From Streptomyces pyxinicus (GTDB lineage Bacteria > Actinomycetota > Actinomycetes > Streptomycetales > Streptomycetaceae): a stretch of 64,000 nucleotides of DNA. The stretch lies in assembly GCF_024753135.1 (NCBI RefSeq), contig NZ_JANUGP010000005.1, positions 264,071 through 328,070 on the forward strand, given 5' to 3'. Below the pieces are notes generated by a model. The model had not been told where the DNA came from and made no database searches. It was given only the letters and a program-made list of their open reading frames with translations. The position numbers and the translations under genes are program-made. This document shows, in pieces, positions 26,397-35,500 of the stretch. The first letter of the stretch is position 1, and each line of letters starts with the position of its first letter.

Positions 26397-27893
26397 TTAC
26401 ACGCCGTCCTGACGGTCCAGCACCGAGGCCAGCGCCGCCTCGAAGCCGGAGGCCTGGGCGGCACCCGCGGTCGGGTCCTGCTGGCGGACGTCGATGACGT
26501 GACCGGTCAGCTCGGACAGCAGCACGTCGAGCGAGGTACGGGCCACGGCCTCGGAGGACAGCAGCGAACCAGCGGGCTCCTGGCCGAACGCCTTGGTGCG
26601 CATCGGGGTCGCGGTGCGCTCCGGGTTGATGCAGTTGACGCGGATGCCGTCGCCGGCCCACTCGTCGGACAGCGCCTGGGTGAGGTTCACCATGGCGGCC
26701 TTGGTGGAGGAGTACAGCGAGTACTCGGCGCGGCCGCGGGTGTAGCTGCTGGAGGTGTAGAGCAGCAGCTGGCCCTTGGTCTCGGCCAGGTACTTGTAGG
26801 AGGAGCGGGCGATCTGCACCGGCGCCAGGTAGTTGACCTTCAGCGCCTCCTCGATGGTGGCGTTGTCGGTCTCGGCGAGCTTGCCGATGCGCAGCACGCC
26901 GGCGGTGTTGACGACGTAGTCGATCCGGCCGGTCTCCGCGTACGCCTTGGACAGCGCGTCGTCGACCTCCTCCGGGTTCTCCACGTGGGTGCCGGTGGTG
27001 GAGCGGCCCAGGGCGTAGACACTGGCGCCGTAGGACTCGGCGAGTTCGGCGATGTCCTTGCCGATGCCGTAGGAGCCGCCGAAGATGACGATCGTCTTGC
27101 CGGTGAGCAGTGCGCGGTAGGCGTCCTCGCCGTTCTGCTCGGGCGCGGCGGTGGAGGCGAGCTGGAACAGCTTGTCGGCGATGAAGACGTCGACCGGCTG
27201 GGTCACCTTCATGTTGTACTCGTCGCCCGCGACGACGTGGATCGGCACGTCCGGCAGGTACTTGAGGACCACCGAGCAGTCGTCCGTGGCCTGGAAGTTG
27301 GGGTCACCGGCGGCGACCTCGTAGGCACGGCGGATCGTGGACAGCTTGAAGGCCTGCGGGGTCTGGCCGCGGCGCAGCCGGGAGCGGTCCGGGATCTCGG
27401 TGATGAACTCGCCGTCCTCGCCGTGCGTGCGCGTCACGATGATCGTGTCGGCGGACGGGATGGCGACGTCCACGGCGTGGTAGCGCTCCAGCGCGGTCAC
27501 GCAGTCCTCTATGACGCGCCGCGAGAGCAGGGGGCGTACGGCGTCGTGGAAGAGGACGTTGCGGTCCTCGCCCTCGGCCAGGCCCTCGCCGAGGGCGCTG
27601 ATGGCGCGCTCGGTGGTCTCGTTCCGCGTGGAGCCGCCCTCGATGACCTTCTTCACCTTGGTGAAGCCGGCCTTGGCGACGATCTTCTCGACGTCCGGGA
27701 CGTAACCCGGGGCCATCAGGACGATGATGTCGTCGATGGAGTCGGTGTTCTCGAAGGTGGTCAGAGTGTGCTCGATGACTGCCTTGCCGGCGATCTTCAG
27801 CAGCTGCTTGGGGATCGACAGACCCACCCGCTGACCGGTGCCACCGGCCAGGATCACTGCGGTGGTTCGGGGCTTGGCTATGTGCTGGGACAC
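26397..27893 (-). CDS. Bifunctional CDP-ribitol pyrophosphorylase / ribulose-5-phosphate reductase (Bcs1-like)
   Basis: A 498-residue fusion. Residues 1-240 are an IspD/TarI-like cytidylyltransferase (AVILAGGTGQRVGLSIPKQL, LFHDAVRPLLSRRVIEDC). Residues 255-490 are a short-chain dehydrogenase with cofactor loop VIFGGSYGIGKDIAEL and active site YSLYSSTKAAMVN (YxxxK). The same fusion in Haemophilus (Bcs1/Acs1) makes CDP-ribitol from ribulose 5-phosphate. By analogy it supplies the donor for the adjacent polymerase, giving a ribitol-phosphate-type wall polymer. GTG start at 27893. The substrate assignment rests on homology. Confidence 0.87.
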   Translation of the reverse strand: MSQHIAKPRTTAVILAGGTGQRVGLSIPKQLLKIAGKAVIEHTLTTFENTDSIDDIIVLMAPGYVPDVEKIVAKAGFTKVKKVIEGGSTRNETTERAISALGEGLAEGEDRNVLFHDAVRPLLSRRVIEDCVTALERYHAVDVAIPSADTIIVTRTHGEDGEFITEIPDRSRLRRGQTPQAFKLSTIRRAYEVAAGDPNFQATDDCSVVLKYLPDVPIHVVAGDEYNMKVTQPVDVFIADKLFQLASTAAPEQNGEDAYRALLTGKTIVIFGGSYGIGKDIAELAESYGASVYALGRSTTGTHVENPEEVDDALSKAYAETGRIDYVVNTAGVLRIGKLAETDNATIEEALKVNYLAPVQIARSSYKYLAETKGQLLLYTSSSYTRGRAEYSLYSSTKAAMVNLTQALSDEWAGDGIRVNCINPERTATPMRTKAFGQEPAGSLLSSEAVARTSLDVLLSELTGHVIDVRQQDPTAGAAQASGFEAALASVLDRQDGV

Positions 27894-28272
27894 AGATGAC
27901 CTACCTAGGGGCGTCAGGGAACCGTGAAATGGTCCCACTTCCGGTAACCGCAGTGCAAGGTGAGTGACCTCCCTCGCATATGTGCGCGCCACCTGTCATT
28001 CACCTTCTGCCCCTGGTGATTGGCGACGGGCGGCGTGAACACCCGTGAATTGGCTGTGAGTAACGGCACAAAGGGGTCACGGAGTGCTCACAGGGACGGC
28101 ACAGAGCGGCGCCGGTGCAGGCCCCGGAGGGTGGGCGGGCGGCTTCCATTAGGGCGCGGGTCCGGGGCATTACGGCCGGAATTCCGGGCCGGGAAGCGGT
28201 GCCGCGGTGATGTGGGTGACGCGGTGACGCGTATCAGGATTGCGCGGCTTTTCGGTCTCGGCCCGAGGAAAA
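27894..28272. other. Intergenic region upstream of the CDP-ribitol enzyme
   Basis: About 380 bases of non-coding sequence. It must hold the promoter of the minus-strand wall-polymer genes. No coding frame with a ribosome site is seen. Confidence 0.5.
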
Positions 28273-28310
28273 GGGGGAGCCCGGGGCACAGGTGTGCCCC
28301 GGGCTCCCCC
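28273..28310. terminator. Strong hairpin downstream of phoD
   Basis: GGGGGAGCCCGGGGCACA pairs with TGTGCCCCGGGCTCCCCC around a two-base loop. The near-perfect 18-bp stem starts 20 bases after the phoD stop. Confidence 0.85.
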
Positions 28311-28329
28311 GGTTGTCACGAGAGGTGAC

Positions 28330-29877
28330 TCACACCACCCGCACCCCCGGCTCGTCCGACTCCACCCGCAGCCGGGCCAGCGTGCTCGCCGTCGCCTGGG
28401 GCTTGAGGACCGTGTCCACGACGCGCACGCGGGCGTCGACGCCGTCCGCGCGGATGTCGAAGAGGTGGTAGCCGCGGTGCGCGTCGATCACCTTCCAGTG
28501 CGGGTTGTCCGCCTTCAGCGGGTCCCACTCGGCGTGGAAGGCGGCCTGGTCCTGGTCGCCGTTGCTGGAGATGGAGGTGCCGACGAACTCGGCGCCGACG
28601 ACGTCGGAGTCCGGGTCGGCGAAGTCCTCCTTGAGGTCGCTGATCATCGTCAGATGCCGGTCGCCGCTGAGCACCACCGGGTTGCGGATGTCGGCGAACT
28701 CCTCCAGCAGGGCGTTGCGCTCGACCTGGTAGCCGTCCCAGGCGTCGTAGTACCAGAGCTTGCCGTCGCCGGGCAGCAGGTCGGTCTCGGCCATCATGAT
28801 CTGGGAGGCGATCAGGTTCCAGCGGGCCGGCGAGTCGTGCAGCCCGTCCAGCAGCCACTGCTTCTGACCGGCGCCGAGCATGGTCCGCGCCGGTTCCTCG
28901 GCACCCGCCTGGCTGGTGGCCTGGTCGGTGCGGAACTGCCGGGTGTCCAGCACGTTGAGGCGGGCGAGCCGGCCGAACTCCAGGCGCCGGTACATCTGGA
29001 TGTGCGGGCCGTCCGGGATGGCGGTGGCGCGTACCGGCATGTGCTCGTAGTACGCCTGGAAGGCCGCGGTCAGCCGGGCCACGAACGCGTCGTGCGACTG
29101 CTTGTCCGGGTCCTGCGGGACCTCGCCGGCCCAGTCGTTGTCCACCTCGTGGTCGTCGAAGGTGACCACCCAGGGGGCGCTCGCGTGCATCGCGGCGAGG
29201 TCCGGGTCGGTGCGGTACTGGGCGTACCGGTTGCGGTACTGGACCAGGGTGTACGGCTCCCCCTTGCCCTCGTGCCGCCGGACGGCCGTGGCGGAGGGCG
29301 AGGACTCGTAGATGTAGTCGCCGACGAAGAGCACGACGTCGGGGTCCTGGGCACGCATGTCGGCGTACGGCGTGAAGTAGCCGTGCTGCCAGTTCTGGCA
29401 GGAGGCGAGGGCGACGCGCAGGGAGCCGCCCCGCTGCCGGGGGTGCGGGGCGGTGCGGGTGCGGCCCACCGGTGAGAGCCGGCCACCGGCCCGGAAGCGG
29501 TACCAGTACGGGCGGTCGGGGCGCAGTCCGCGTACGTCCACGTGGACGCTGTGGCCGAGTTCGGGCCGGGCCTCTGCGGTACCCCGGCGCACGGTCCGGC
29601 GCAGCCGCTCGTCCTCGGCGATCTCCCACTCCACCGGGAAGACCTCGTCGGGCATGCCGCCGCCGTTGAGGGGGTCGGGCGCGAGTCTGGTCCACAGCAC
29701 GATGCCGTCGGGCAGCGGATCACCGGAGGCGACGCCGAGGGTGAACACCCCGTCCGGCAGCGGGGTGCCGGCGGCGCGTGCGGTGCCCGGCAGCCACAGC
29801 TGCGAGGTGGCCGCGGCGCCGAGGACGGCGGCACCGGCGGTAAGAAAGCGGCGTCGGTCGGGCGTTAATGCGGTCAT
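28330..29877 (-). CDS. phoD: Alkaline phosphatase D (Tat-exported)
   Basis: A 515-residue phosphodiesterase/phosphatase. The N-terminus MTALTPDRRRFLTAG has a twin-arginine motif, then a hydrophobic core and a TARA-type cleavage site near residue 37, so it is secreted by Tat. A PhoD_N domain (FTLGVASGDPLPDGIVLWTR) precedes the catalytic domain with metal-site motifs VLFVGDYIYESS, WVVTFDDHEVDNDWAG and NPVVLSGDRHLTMIS. PhoD enzymes hydrolyse phosphate esters, including teichoic acid diesters, which fits its position beside the teichoic-acid-like genes. ATG at 29877 with GGGAG seven bases upstream. PhoP control is usual for the family, but no clear PHO box pair is seen. Confidence 0.94.
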   Translation of the reverse strand: MTALTPDRRRFLTAGAAVLGAAATSQLWLPGTARAAGTPLPDGVFTLGVASGDPLPDGIVLWTRLAPDPLNGGGMPDEVFPVEWEIAEDERLRRTVRRGTAEARPELGHSVHVDVRGLRPDRPYWYRFRAGGRLSPVGRTRTAPHPRQRGGSLRVALASCQNWQHGYFTPYADMRAQDPDVVLFVGDYIYESSPSATAVRRHEGKGEPYTLVQYRNRYAQYRTDPDLAAMHASAPWVVTFDDHEVDNDWAGEVPQDPDKQSHDAFVARLTAAFQAYYEHMPVRATAIPDGPHIQMYRRLEFGRLARLNVLDTRQFRTDQATSQAGAEEPARTMLGAGQKQWLLDGLHDSPARWNLIASQIMMAETDLLPGDGKLWYYDAWDGYQVERNALLEEFADIRNPVVLSGDRHLTMISDLKEDFADPDSDVVGAEFVGTSISSNGDQDQAAFHAEWDPLKADNPHWKVIDAHRGYHLFDIRADGVDARVRVVDTVLKPQATASTLARLRVESDEPGVRVV

Positions 29878-30117
29878 GCGTCGACTCCCTTGCCACGGTG
29901 ACCACTTCGGACATCCCGAAGCTCCCACGGCCGGACGGTCCGCTCGCTGAACGAACCCCATCGCGAGCATGACAAATGGGCAGACAGCAGAGGACTCGTC
30001 GCGGCACGGCAACACCGTGCTGCCACAGGAGATCTGACGGTAGGTCGGAAACCGGACGCGGCTGGGCAGGGGGTACGGCGACACGCGAGGGCGCGGGGGG
30101 TACGGTTGCACGCGAAA
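29878..30117. other. phoD upstream region
   Basis: Non-coding stretch between phoD and the obgE terminator. One GTTCGTTCAGC near 29945-29957 (minus strand) resembles a single PHO-box unit, but no second unit follows. Nothing else identifiable. Confidence 0.35.
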
Positions 30118-30153
30118 GCGGCGCGGAGAGGATCAGGGTCCTCTCCGCGCCGC
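30118..30153. terminator. obgE terminator
   Basis: A 15-bp perfect stem (GCGGCGCGGAGAGGA and complement) with a 6-base loop, about 30 bases after the obgE stop. Confidence 0.85.
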
Positions 30154-30184
30154 CCGGTTCAGCTTTGTCGCGCCCCGGGAGTGG

Positions 30185-31633
30185 TCACTCGAACGGGTCG
30201 AAGTCGTCGTACGCGCGCGACGCCTCGTCCCGCTCCGCGTCCCGGTCCCGGCGGCGCTGGGCGGCGGGCCTCGGCGCCTCCAGGCGGTGGTCCTCGCCGC
30301 GGCGGCCCAGCATCTCCGCGCCGGCCATGACCGTCGGCTCCCAGTCGAAGACGACCGCGTTCTCCTCGGGGCCGATGGCGACGCCGTCGCCCGCGCGGGC
30401 ACCCGCCTTCATCAGCCGTTCCTCGACACCGAGGCGGTTGAGGCGGTCGGCGAGATAGCCCACGGCCTCGTCGTTGTTGAAGTCGGTCTGGCGCACCCAG
30501 CGCTCCGGCTTCTCGCCGCGCACCCGGAACAGCGGCTCGCCGCCGGAGTCCTCGCGGGTGACGGTGAAGCCCGCGTCGTCCACGGCCTTCGGCCGGATGA
30601 CGATCCGGGTCGCCTCCTCCTTCGGCCGGGCGGCACGCGCGTCGCCGACCAGCTCGCCGAGGGCGAAGGTCAGCTCGCGCAGCCCGATGTGGGCGACCGC
30701 CGACACCTCGAAGACGCGGTAGCCGCGCGCCTCCAGGTCGGGGCGGACCATCTCGGCGAGGTCCTTGCCGTCCGGTACGTCGATCTTGTTCAGGACCACC
30801 AGCCGGGGCCGGTTGTCCAGGCCGCCGTACTGCCGTAGCTCCTCCTCGATGACGTCGAGGTCGGAGAGCGGGTCGCGGTCGGACTCCAGGGTGGCGGTGT
30901 CCAGCACGTGCACCAGCACACTGCACCGCTCCACGTGCCGCAGGAACTCCAGGCCCAGGCCCCGGCCCTGGCTGGCGCCCGGGATCAGACCGGGCACGTC
31001 GGCGATGGTGTAGACGGTCGAACCGGCGGTCACCACGCCCAGGTTGGGCACCAGCGTGGTGAACGGGTAGTCGGCGATCTTCGGCTTCGCCGCGCTGAGC
31101 ACGGAGATCAGCGAGGACTTGCCGGCGCTCGGGTAGCCGACGAGGGCCACGTCGGCGACGGTCTTCAGCTCCAGCACCACGTCCTGGAGGTCGCCGGGCT
31201 CGCCGAGCAGCGCGAAGCCGGGCGCCTTGCGGCGGGCCGAGGCCAGCGCCGCGTTGCCCAGACCGCCCCGGCCGCCCTGCGCCGCGACGTACGACGTGCC
31301 GTGCCCGACCAGGTCGGCGAGGACGTTGCCCGCCTTGTCCAGCACGACCGTGCCGTCCGGCACCGGCAGGATCAGGTCCTGGCCGTCCTTGCCGGAGCGG
31401 TTGCCGCCCTCGCCGGGCTTGCCGTTGGTGGCCTTGCGGTGCGGGGAGTGGTGGTAGTCGAGCAGCGTGGTCACCGACTGGTCGACGGTCAGGATGACGT
31501 CGCCGCCACGCCCGCCGTTGCCGCCGTCGGGTCCGCCGAGCGGCTTGAACTTCTCACGGTGGACGGAGGCACAGCCGTGGCCTCCGCTACCCGCGGCGAC
31601 GTGCAGTTCGACGCGGTCCACGAAGGTGGTCAT
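30185..31633 (-). CDS. obgE: GTPase Obg/CgtA
   Basis: A ribosome-associated GTPase involved in 50S assembly and, in Streptomyces, in control of differentiation. The 482-residue protein has the Gly-rich Obg fold ([20 protein letters not shown], about 18-38). The G domain has [11 protein letters not shown] (G1), TLVPNLG (switch I region), [16 protein letters not shown] (G3) and [10 protein letters not shown] (G4). A C-terminal OCT domain (about 345-425) and an acidic/basic tail ending DDFDPFE follow. ATG with GGAGG nine bases upstream. It follows rplU-rpmA in the usual order. Confidence 0.97.
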   Translation of the reverse strand: MTTFVDRVELHVAAGSGGHGCASVHREKFKPLGGPDGGNGGRGGDVILTVDQSVTTLLDYHHSPHRKATNGKPGEGGNRSGKDGQDLILPVPDGTVVLDKAGNVLADLVGHGTSYVAAQGGRGGLGNAALASARRKAPGFALLGEPGDLQDVVLELKTVADVALVGYPSAGKSSLISVLSAAKPKIADYPFTTLVPNLGVVTAGSTVYTIADVPGLIPGASQGRGLGLEFLRHVERCSVLVHVLDTATLESDRDPLSDLDVIEEELRQYGGLDNRPRLVVLNKIDVPDGKDLAEMVRPDLEARGYRVFEVSAVAHIGLRELTFALGELVGDARAARPKEEATRIVIRPKAVDDAGFTVTREDSGGEPLFRVRGEKPERWVRQTDFNNDEAVGYLADRLNRLGVEERLMKAGARAGDGVAIGPEENAVVFDWEPTVMAGAEMLGRRGEDHRLEAPRPAAQRRRDRDAERDEASRAYDDFDPFE

Positions 31634-31684
31634 GGTTCAGTGCCTCCAGAAACTCACGGGTATTGCCTACAACAACACGCGAAA

Positions 31685-31722
31685 GGCGGACCCGCCTTCC
31701 CGAACGGGAAGTGAGGTCCGCC
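31685..31722 (-). terminator. Hairpin between rpmA and obgE
   Basis: An outer stem GGCGGACC/GGTCCGCC encloses an inner TTCCCG/CGGGAA stem, followed on the minus strand by TTTCGCG. It probably gives partial termination, so the r-protein genes are expressed above obgE. Confidence 0.6.
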
Positions 31723-31754
31723 TCGCGAAGTGTTCGGTGCTCGAATCAGTCGAT

Positions 31755-32009
31755 TCAGGCGACCGGAACGATGTTCACGACCTTGCGGCCACGGTGGCTG
31801 CCGAACTCCACCGCACCGGCCTGGAGGGCGAACAGCGTGTCGTCGCCGCCACGGCCGACACCGGCGCCGGGGTGGAAGTGGGTGCCGCGCTGGCGGACCA
31901 GGATCTCACCCGCGTTGACGACCTGACCGCCGAAGCGCTTCACGCCGAGCCGCTGGGCATTGGAGTCGCGACCGTTCCGGGTGGACGATGCGCCCTTCTT
32001 GTGTGCCAT
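31755..32009 (-). CDS. rpmA: 50S ribosomal protein bL27
   Basis: 84 residues: [20 protein letters not shown], then [20 protein letters not shown] and [12 protein letters not shown], the full bL27 sequence. The N-terminus reaches the peptidyl transferase centre. There is no Firmicute-type cleavable N-terminal extension. It starts 14 bases after the rplU stop. Confidence 0.99.
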   Translation of the reverse strand: MAHKKGASSTRNGRDSNAQRLGVKRFGGQVVNAGEILVRQRGTHFHPGAGVGRGGDDTLFALQAGAVEFGSHRGRKVVNIVPVA

Positions 32010-32023
32010 TTCTCCTCAGTCCC

Positions 32024-32344
32024 TTACTTCGCAGCCGCGGGGATCTCAGTGACCTTGATCGCCGTGTACTGCTGGCGGTGGCCCTGACGACGGCGGTAGC
32101 CGGTCTTGTTCTTGTAGCGCAGAATGTCGATCTTCTGGCCCTTGTGGTGGTCCACGATCTCGGCCTGGACCTTGATGCCGGCCAGCACCCACGGGTCGCT
32201 GGTCACGGAGTCGCCGTCGACGACGAGCAGGGTCGAGAGCTCGACCGTGTCGCCCACGTTGGCAGTGGAAATCTTGTCAACCTCAACGATGTCGCCGACA
32301 GCAACCTTGTGCTGGCGACCACCGCTGCGCACGATGGCGTACAC
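32024..32344 (-). CDS. rplU: 50S ribosomal protein bL21
   Basis: 106 residues beginning at [23 protein letters not shown], with the C-terminal signature [20 protein letters not shown] that contacts 23S rRNA. First gene of the rplU-rpmA(-obgE) unit. The leader is about 140 bases from the predicted transcription start. Confidence 0.99.
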   Translation of the reverse strand: MYAIVRSGGRQHKVAVGDIVEVDKISTANVGDTVELSTLLVVDGDSVTSDPWVLAGIKVQAEIVDHHKGQKIDILRYKNKTGYRRRQGHRQQYTAIKVTEIPAAAK

Positions 32345-32489
32345 GCGGATCTCTCTTTCGCTCGAAGAAACGGCACCCCCGCAGGCCAGCCGCCCGGAAA
32401 CACCATGGGCGACCTCTCCCGGCCCGCCTTGCGTCCGGGAGGAAGAGGTTTACGGGGATGTGGCGCGCTCAGTGACACGCCGACGGTCA

Positions 32490-32519
32490 AGGTTACGGGG
32501 CCCGGGGTTGAGGGGTCAA
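32490..32519 (-). promoter_or_regulatory. Predicted vegetative promoter of rplU-rpmA
   Basis: On the minus strand TTGACC (32519-32514), an 18-base spacer, and TAACCT (32495-32490) form a near-consensus sigma-HrdB promoter. Transcription would start near 32483, leaving a leader of about 140 bases before rplU. Confidence 0.7.
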
Positions 32520-32531
32520 ACCGGGCCCCTC

Positions 32532-32568
32532 GGGTGTGCGGCCGGTCACTCGGACCGGCCGCACACCC
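32532..32568. terminator. rne terminator
   Basis: A 15-bp perfect stem GGGTGTGCGGCCGGT with its complement and a 7-base loop, immediately after the rne stop on the minus strand. Confidence 0.85.
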
Positions 32569-32575
32569 CGGGTTC

Positions 32576-35500
32576 TCAGCCCTCGTCGGAGGCGGAGGAA
32601 ACCGTGGTGGTGGTCTTCTTCGCCGTCGACTTCGCGGCGGCCTTCTTGGCCGTCGTCTTCTTCGCGGCCGTCTTCTTGGCCACGGTCTTCTTGGCCACGG
32701 TCTTCTTGGCGGCCGTCTTCTTGGCGGCGGCCTTCTTCGCCGTCGCCTTCTTGGCCGGTGCCTTGCGGGTGGCCTTCTTGACCGGCGCCTCGTCGGCGAC
32801 GGCCTCGGTGACGGCCTCCGTGACGACGGCCTCCGTGACGGCTTCGGCGGACCCCTCGGCCGGCTCCTCGCCGGCCTCGGCCGCGGCGGCCGGCACGACC
32901 ACCACGGCCGTGTCCTCCGACGCGGTCGGCGCGGTCGCCCTGCGCACGGCACGGCGGCGCGGGCGGGCGGGGGCGGCGGCCTCCGGCTGCTCGACCGGCT
33001 CCTCGGCAACCGGCGCCTCGGTGGCGGGCGCCGTCTCGGGGACGGACACCACGGTCGCCTCGGCACCCTCGGGAGACCCGGCCGGAGCCGACACCTTGCG
33101 GGTCGCCCGACGGCGCGTACGGCCCTTGGGCGCGGCCTCCTCGGCCGGCTCGGCGGGCTCCGCCTGCGGCGCCGGCACCACCTGGTCCTCGGCGGCCATG
33201 GGCTCGGCGAGCGCCTCGGCGGCCGGCTCCGGGAGCACCGGACGCGCGGCGGCCTCCTCGGCGGTGACGTCCTGAGCGGTCGGCGCGACCGGCTCGGGCG
33301 CGCTCTCCGCCTCCGCCGTCACCCGCTCGCCCCTGCCCCGGGCGGCCTTCTCGCTCCGCTCGGTGCGCTCGGCCTTCTCGCTCCGCTCGGTGCGCTCGGC
33401 CTTCTCGCTCCGCTCGGCCTTCTCCGTCCTGGGCGCGCCGGCCGGAGCCGAGGCCCGGCGGCTCGCGCGGCGCCGGCCGCGGCCACGACCGGCCGCCGCC
33501 TCCGCCTCGGCGACGCTGCTGTACAGCTCCTCGTCCAGCGCGAAGTCCGGCGCCGGCAGCGCGACCGGCTCGGCGAGCTCGGCGGCCACCTCGACGGCGG
33601 TCTCGATCTCCGGCTCGACGGCCTCGCCGCTCTCCACGGCCACCGCGGCGGTCTCGTGGACGTGCTCCTGGCCGTCACCGCCGCGCCCGCGCTTCTTGCG
33701 CTTGCCGCCACCGCCGCCACCGCCGTTGCCGCCGGCGCCGGCGGTCGGCTGGTCCAGGTGGACGATGACACCGCGGCCGTTGCAGTGGACGCAGGTCTCC
33801 GAGAACGACTCCAGCAGGCCCTGGCCGACCCGCTTGCGGGTCATCTGCACCAGGCCGAGCGAGGTCACCTCGGCCACCTGGTGCTTCGTACGGTCCCGGC
33901 CCAGGCACTCCAGCAGGCGGCGCAGCACCAGGTCGCGGTTGGACTCCAGGACCATGTCGATGAAGTCGATCACGATGATGCCGCCGAGGTCGCGCAGCCG
34001 CAGCTGGCGCACGATCTCCTCGGCCGCCTCCAGGTTGTTCCTGGTGACCGTCTCCTCCAGGTTGCCGCCCTGGCCGGTGAACTTGCCGGTGTTGACGTCG
34101 ACCACGATCATCGCCTCGGTCCGGTCGATCACCAGCGAACCGCCGCTGGGCAGCCAGACCTTGCGGTCCAGCGCCTTGGCGAGCTGCTCGTCGATCCGGT
34201 AGGTGGCGAACACGTCGACCTCGGAGGTCCACCGCGACAGGCGGTCGGCCAGGTCCGGGGCGACGTGCGAGACGTACCCGTGGATGGTCGACCAGGCCTC
34301 GTCGCCGCTGACGACGACCTTGGTGAAGTCCTCGTTGAAGATGTCGCGCACGACCCGGACGGTCATGTCCGGCTCGCCGTAGAGCAGCGTCGGCGCGTTG
34401 CCGCTCTTGGCCTTCTTCTGGATGTCCTCCCACTGCGCCTGGAGCCGCTCGACGTCGCGGCGCAGCTCGTCCTCGCTCGCGCCCTCGGCGGCGGTGCGCA
34501 CGATCACGCCCGCGTCCTCGGGGACGATCTTCTTGAGGATGGTCTTCAGCCGCGCCCGCTCGGTGTCGGGCAGCTTGCGGCTGATGCCGGTCATCGAGCC
34601 CTCGGGCACGTAGACCAAATAGCGGCCCGGCAGCGAGACCTGGCTGGTCAGACGGGCGCCCTTGTGTCCGATCGGGTCCTTGGTGACCTGCACGAGCACG
34701 GACTGGCCGGACTTCAGGGCGGACTCGATGCGGCGCGGCCCGTTGGCCATGCCGAGCGCCTCGAAGTTGACCTCGCCCGCGTACAGCACGGCGTTGCGGC
34801 CCTTGCCGATGTCGATGAAGGCGGCCTCCATCGACGGCAGGACGTTCTGCACCTTGCCGAGGTAGACGTTGCCGACGTACGAGGTGGACTGCTCCTTGTT
34901 GACGTAGTGCTCGACGAGCACGCCGTCCTCCAGGACGCCGATCTGGGTGCGCTCGCCGTGCTGGCGGACGACCATCACGCGCTCGACGGCCTCGCGGCGG
35001 GCCAGGAACTCGGCCTCGGTGATGATCGGCACCCGGCGGCGGCCCTGCTCGCGGCCCTCGCGGCGGCGCTGCTTCTTGGCCTCCAGACGGGTCGAGCCCT
35101 TGATGGACTGCACCTCGTCGGACGGCTCGGCGGGCTTGCGGGGCTCGCGGACCTTGACGACCGTACGCTCCGGGTCGTCGGCGGACGGCTCACCCTCGGG
35201 GCCGCTGTCACCGGCGCGGCGACGACGGCGGCGACGGCGCCGGCTGCTGGAGCTGGACCCGCCGGACTCCTCGCCCCGGGCGTCCTCGGCGTCCTCTTCC
35301 TCCTGCTCGGCGGTGTCCTCGGTGTCCTGCTCGGCCTGCTCGGCGGCCACGTCGTCGCCCTCGGTGTCGCCACCCTCGCCGTCGGCGGACTCGCCACGGC
35401 GGCGGCGTCGGCCGCCACGGCGGCGACGGCGGCGCGAACCGGAGTCCTCGAAGCCCTCGGCGCCCTCCGCTTCGTCGCCTTCCTCGTCGTCGTCCTCGGG

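Noticed and set aside
29940..29960. Possible PHO box before phoD
   Set aside because: Only one GTTCGTTCAGC-like unit is present. A PhoP site needs at least two 11-base repeats in register.
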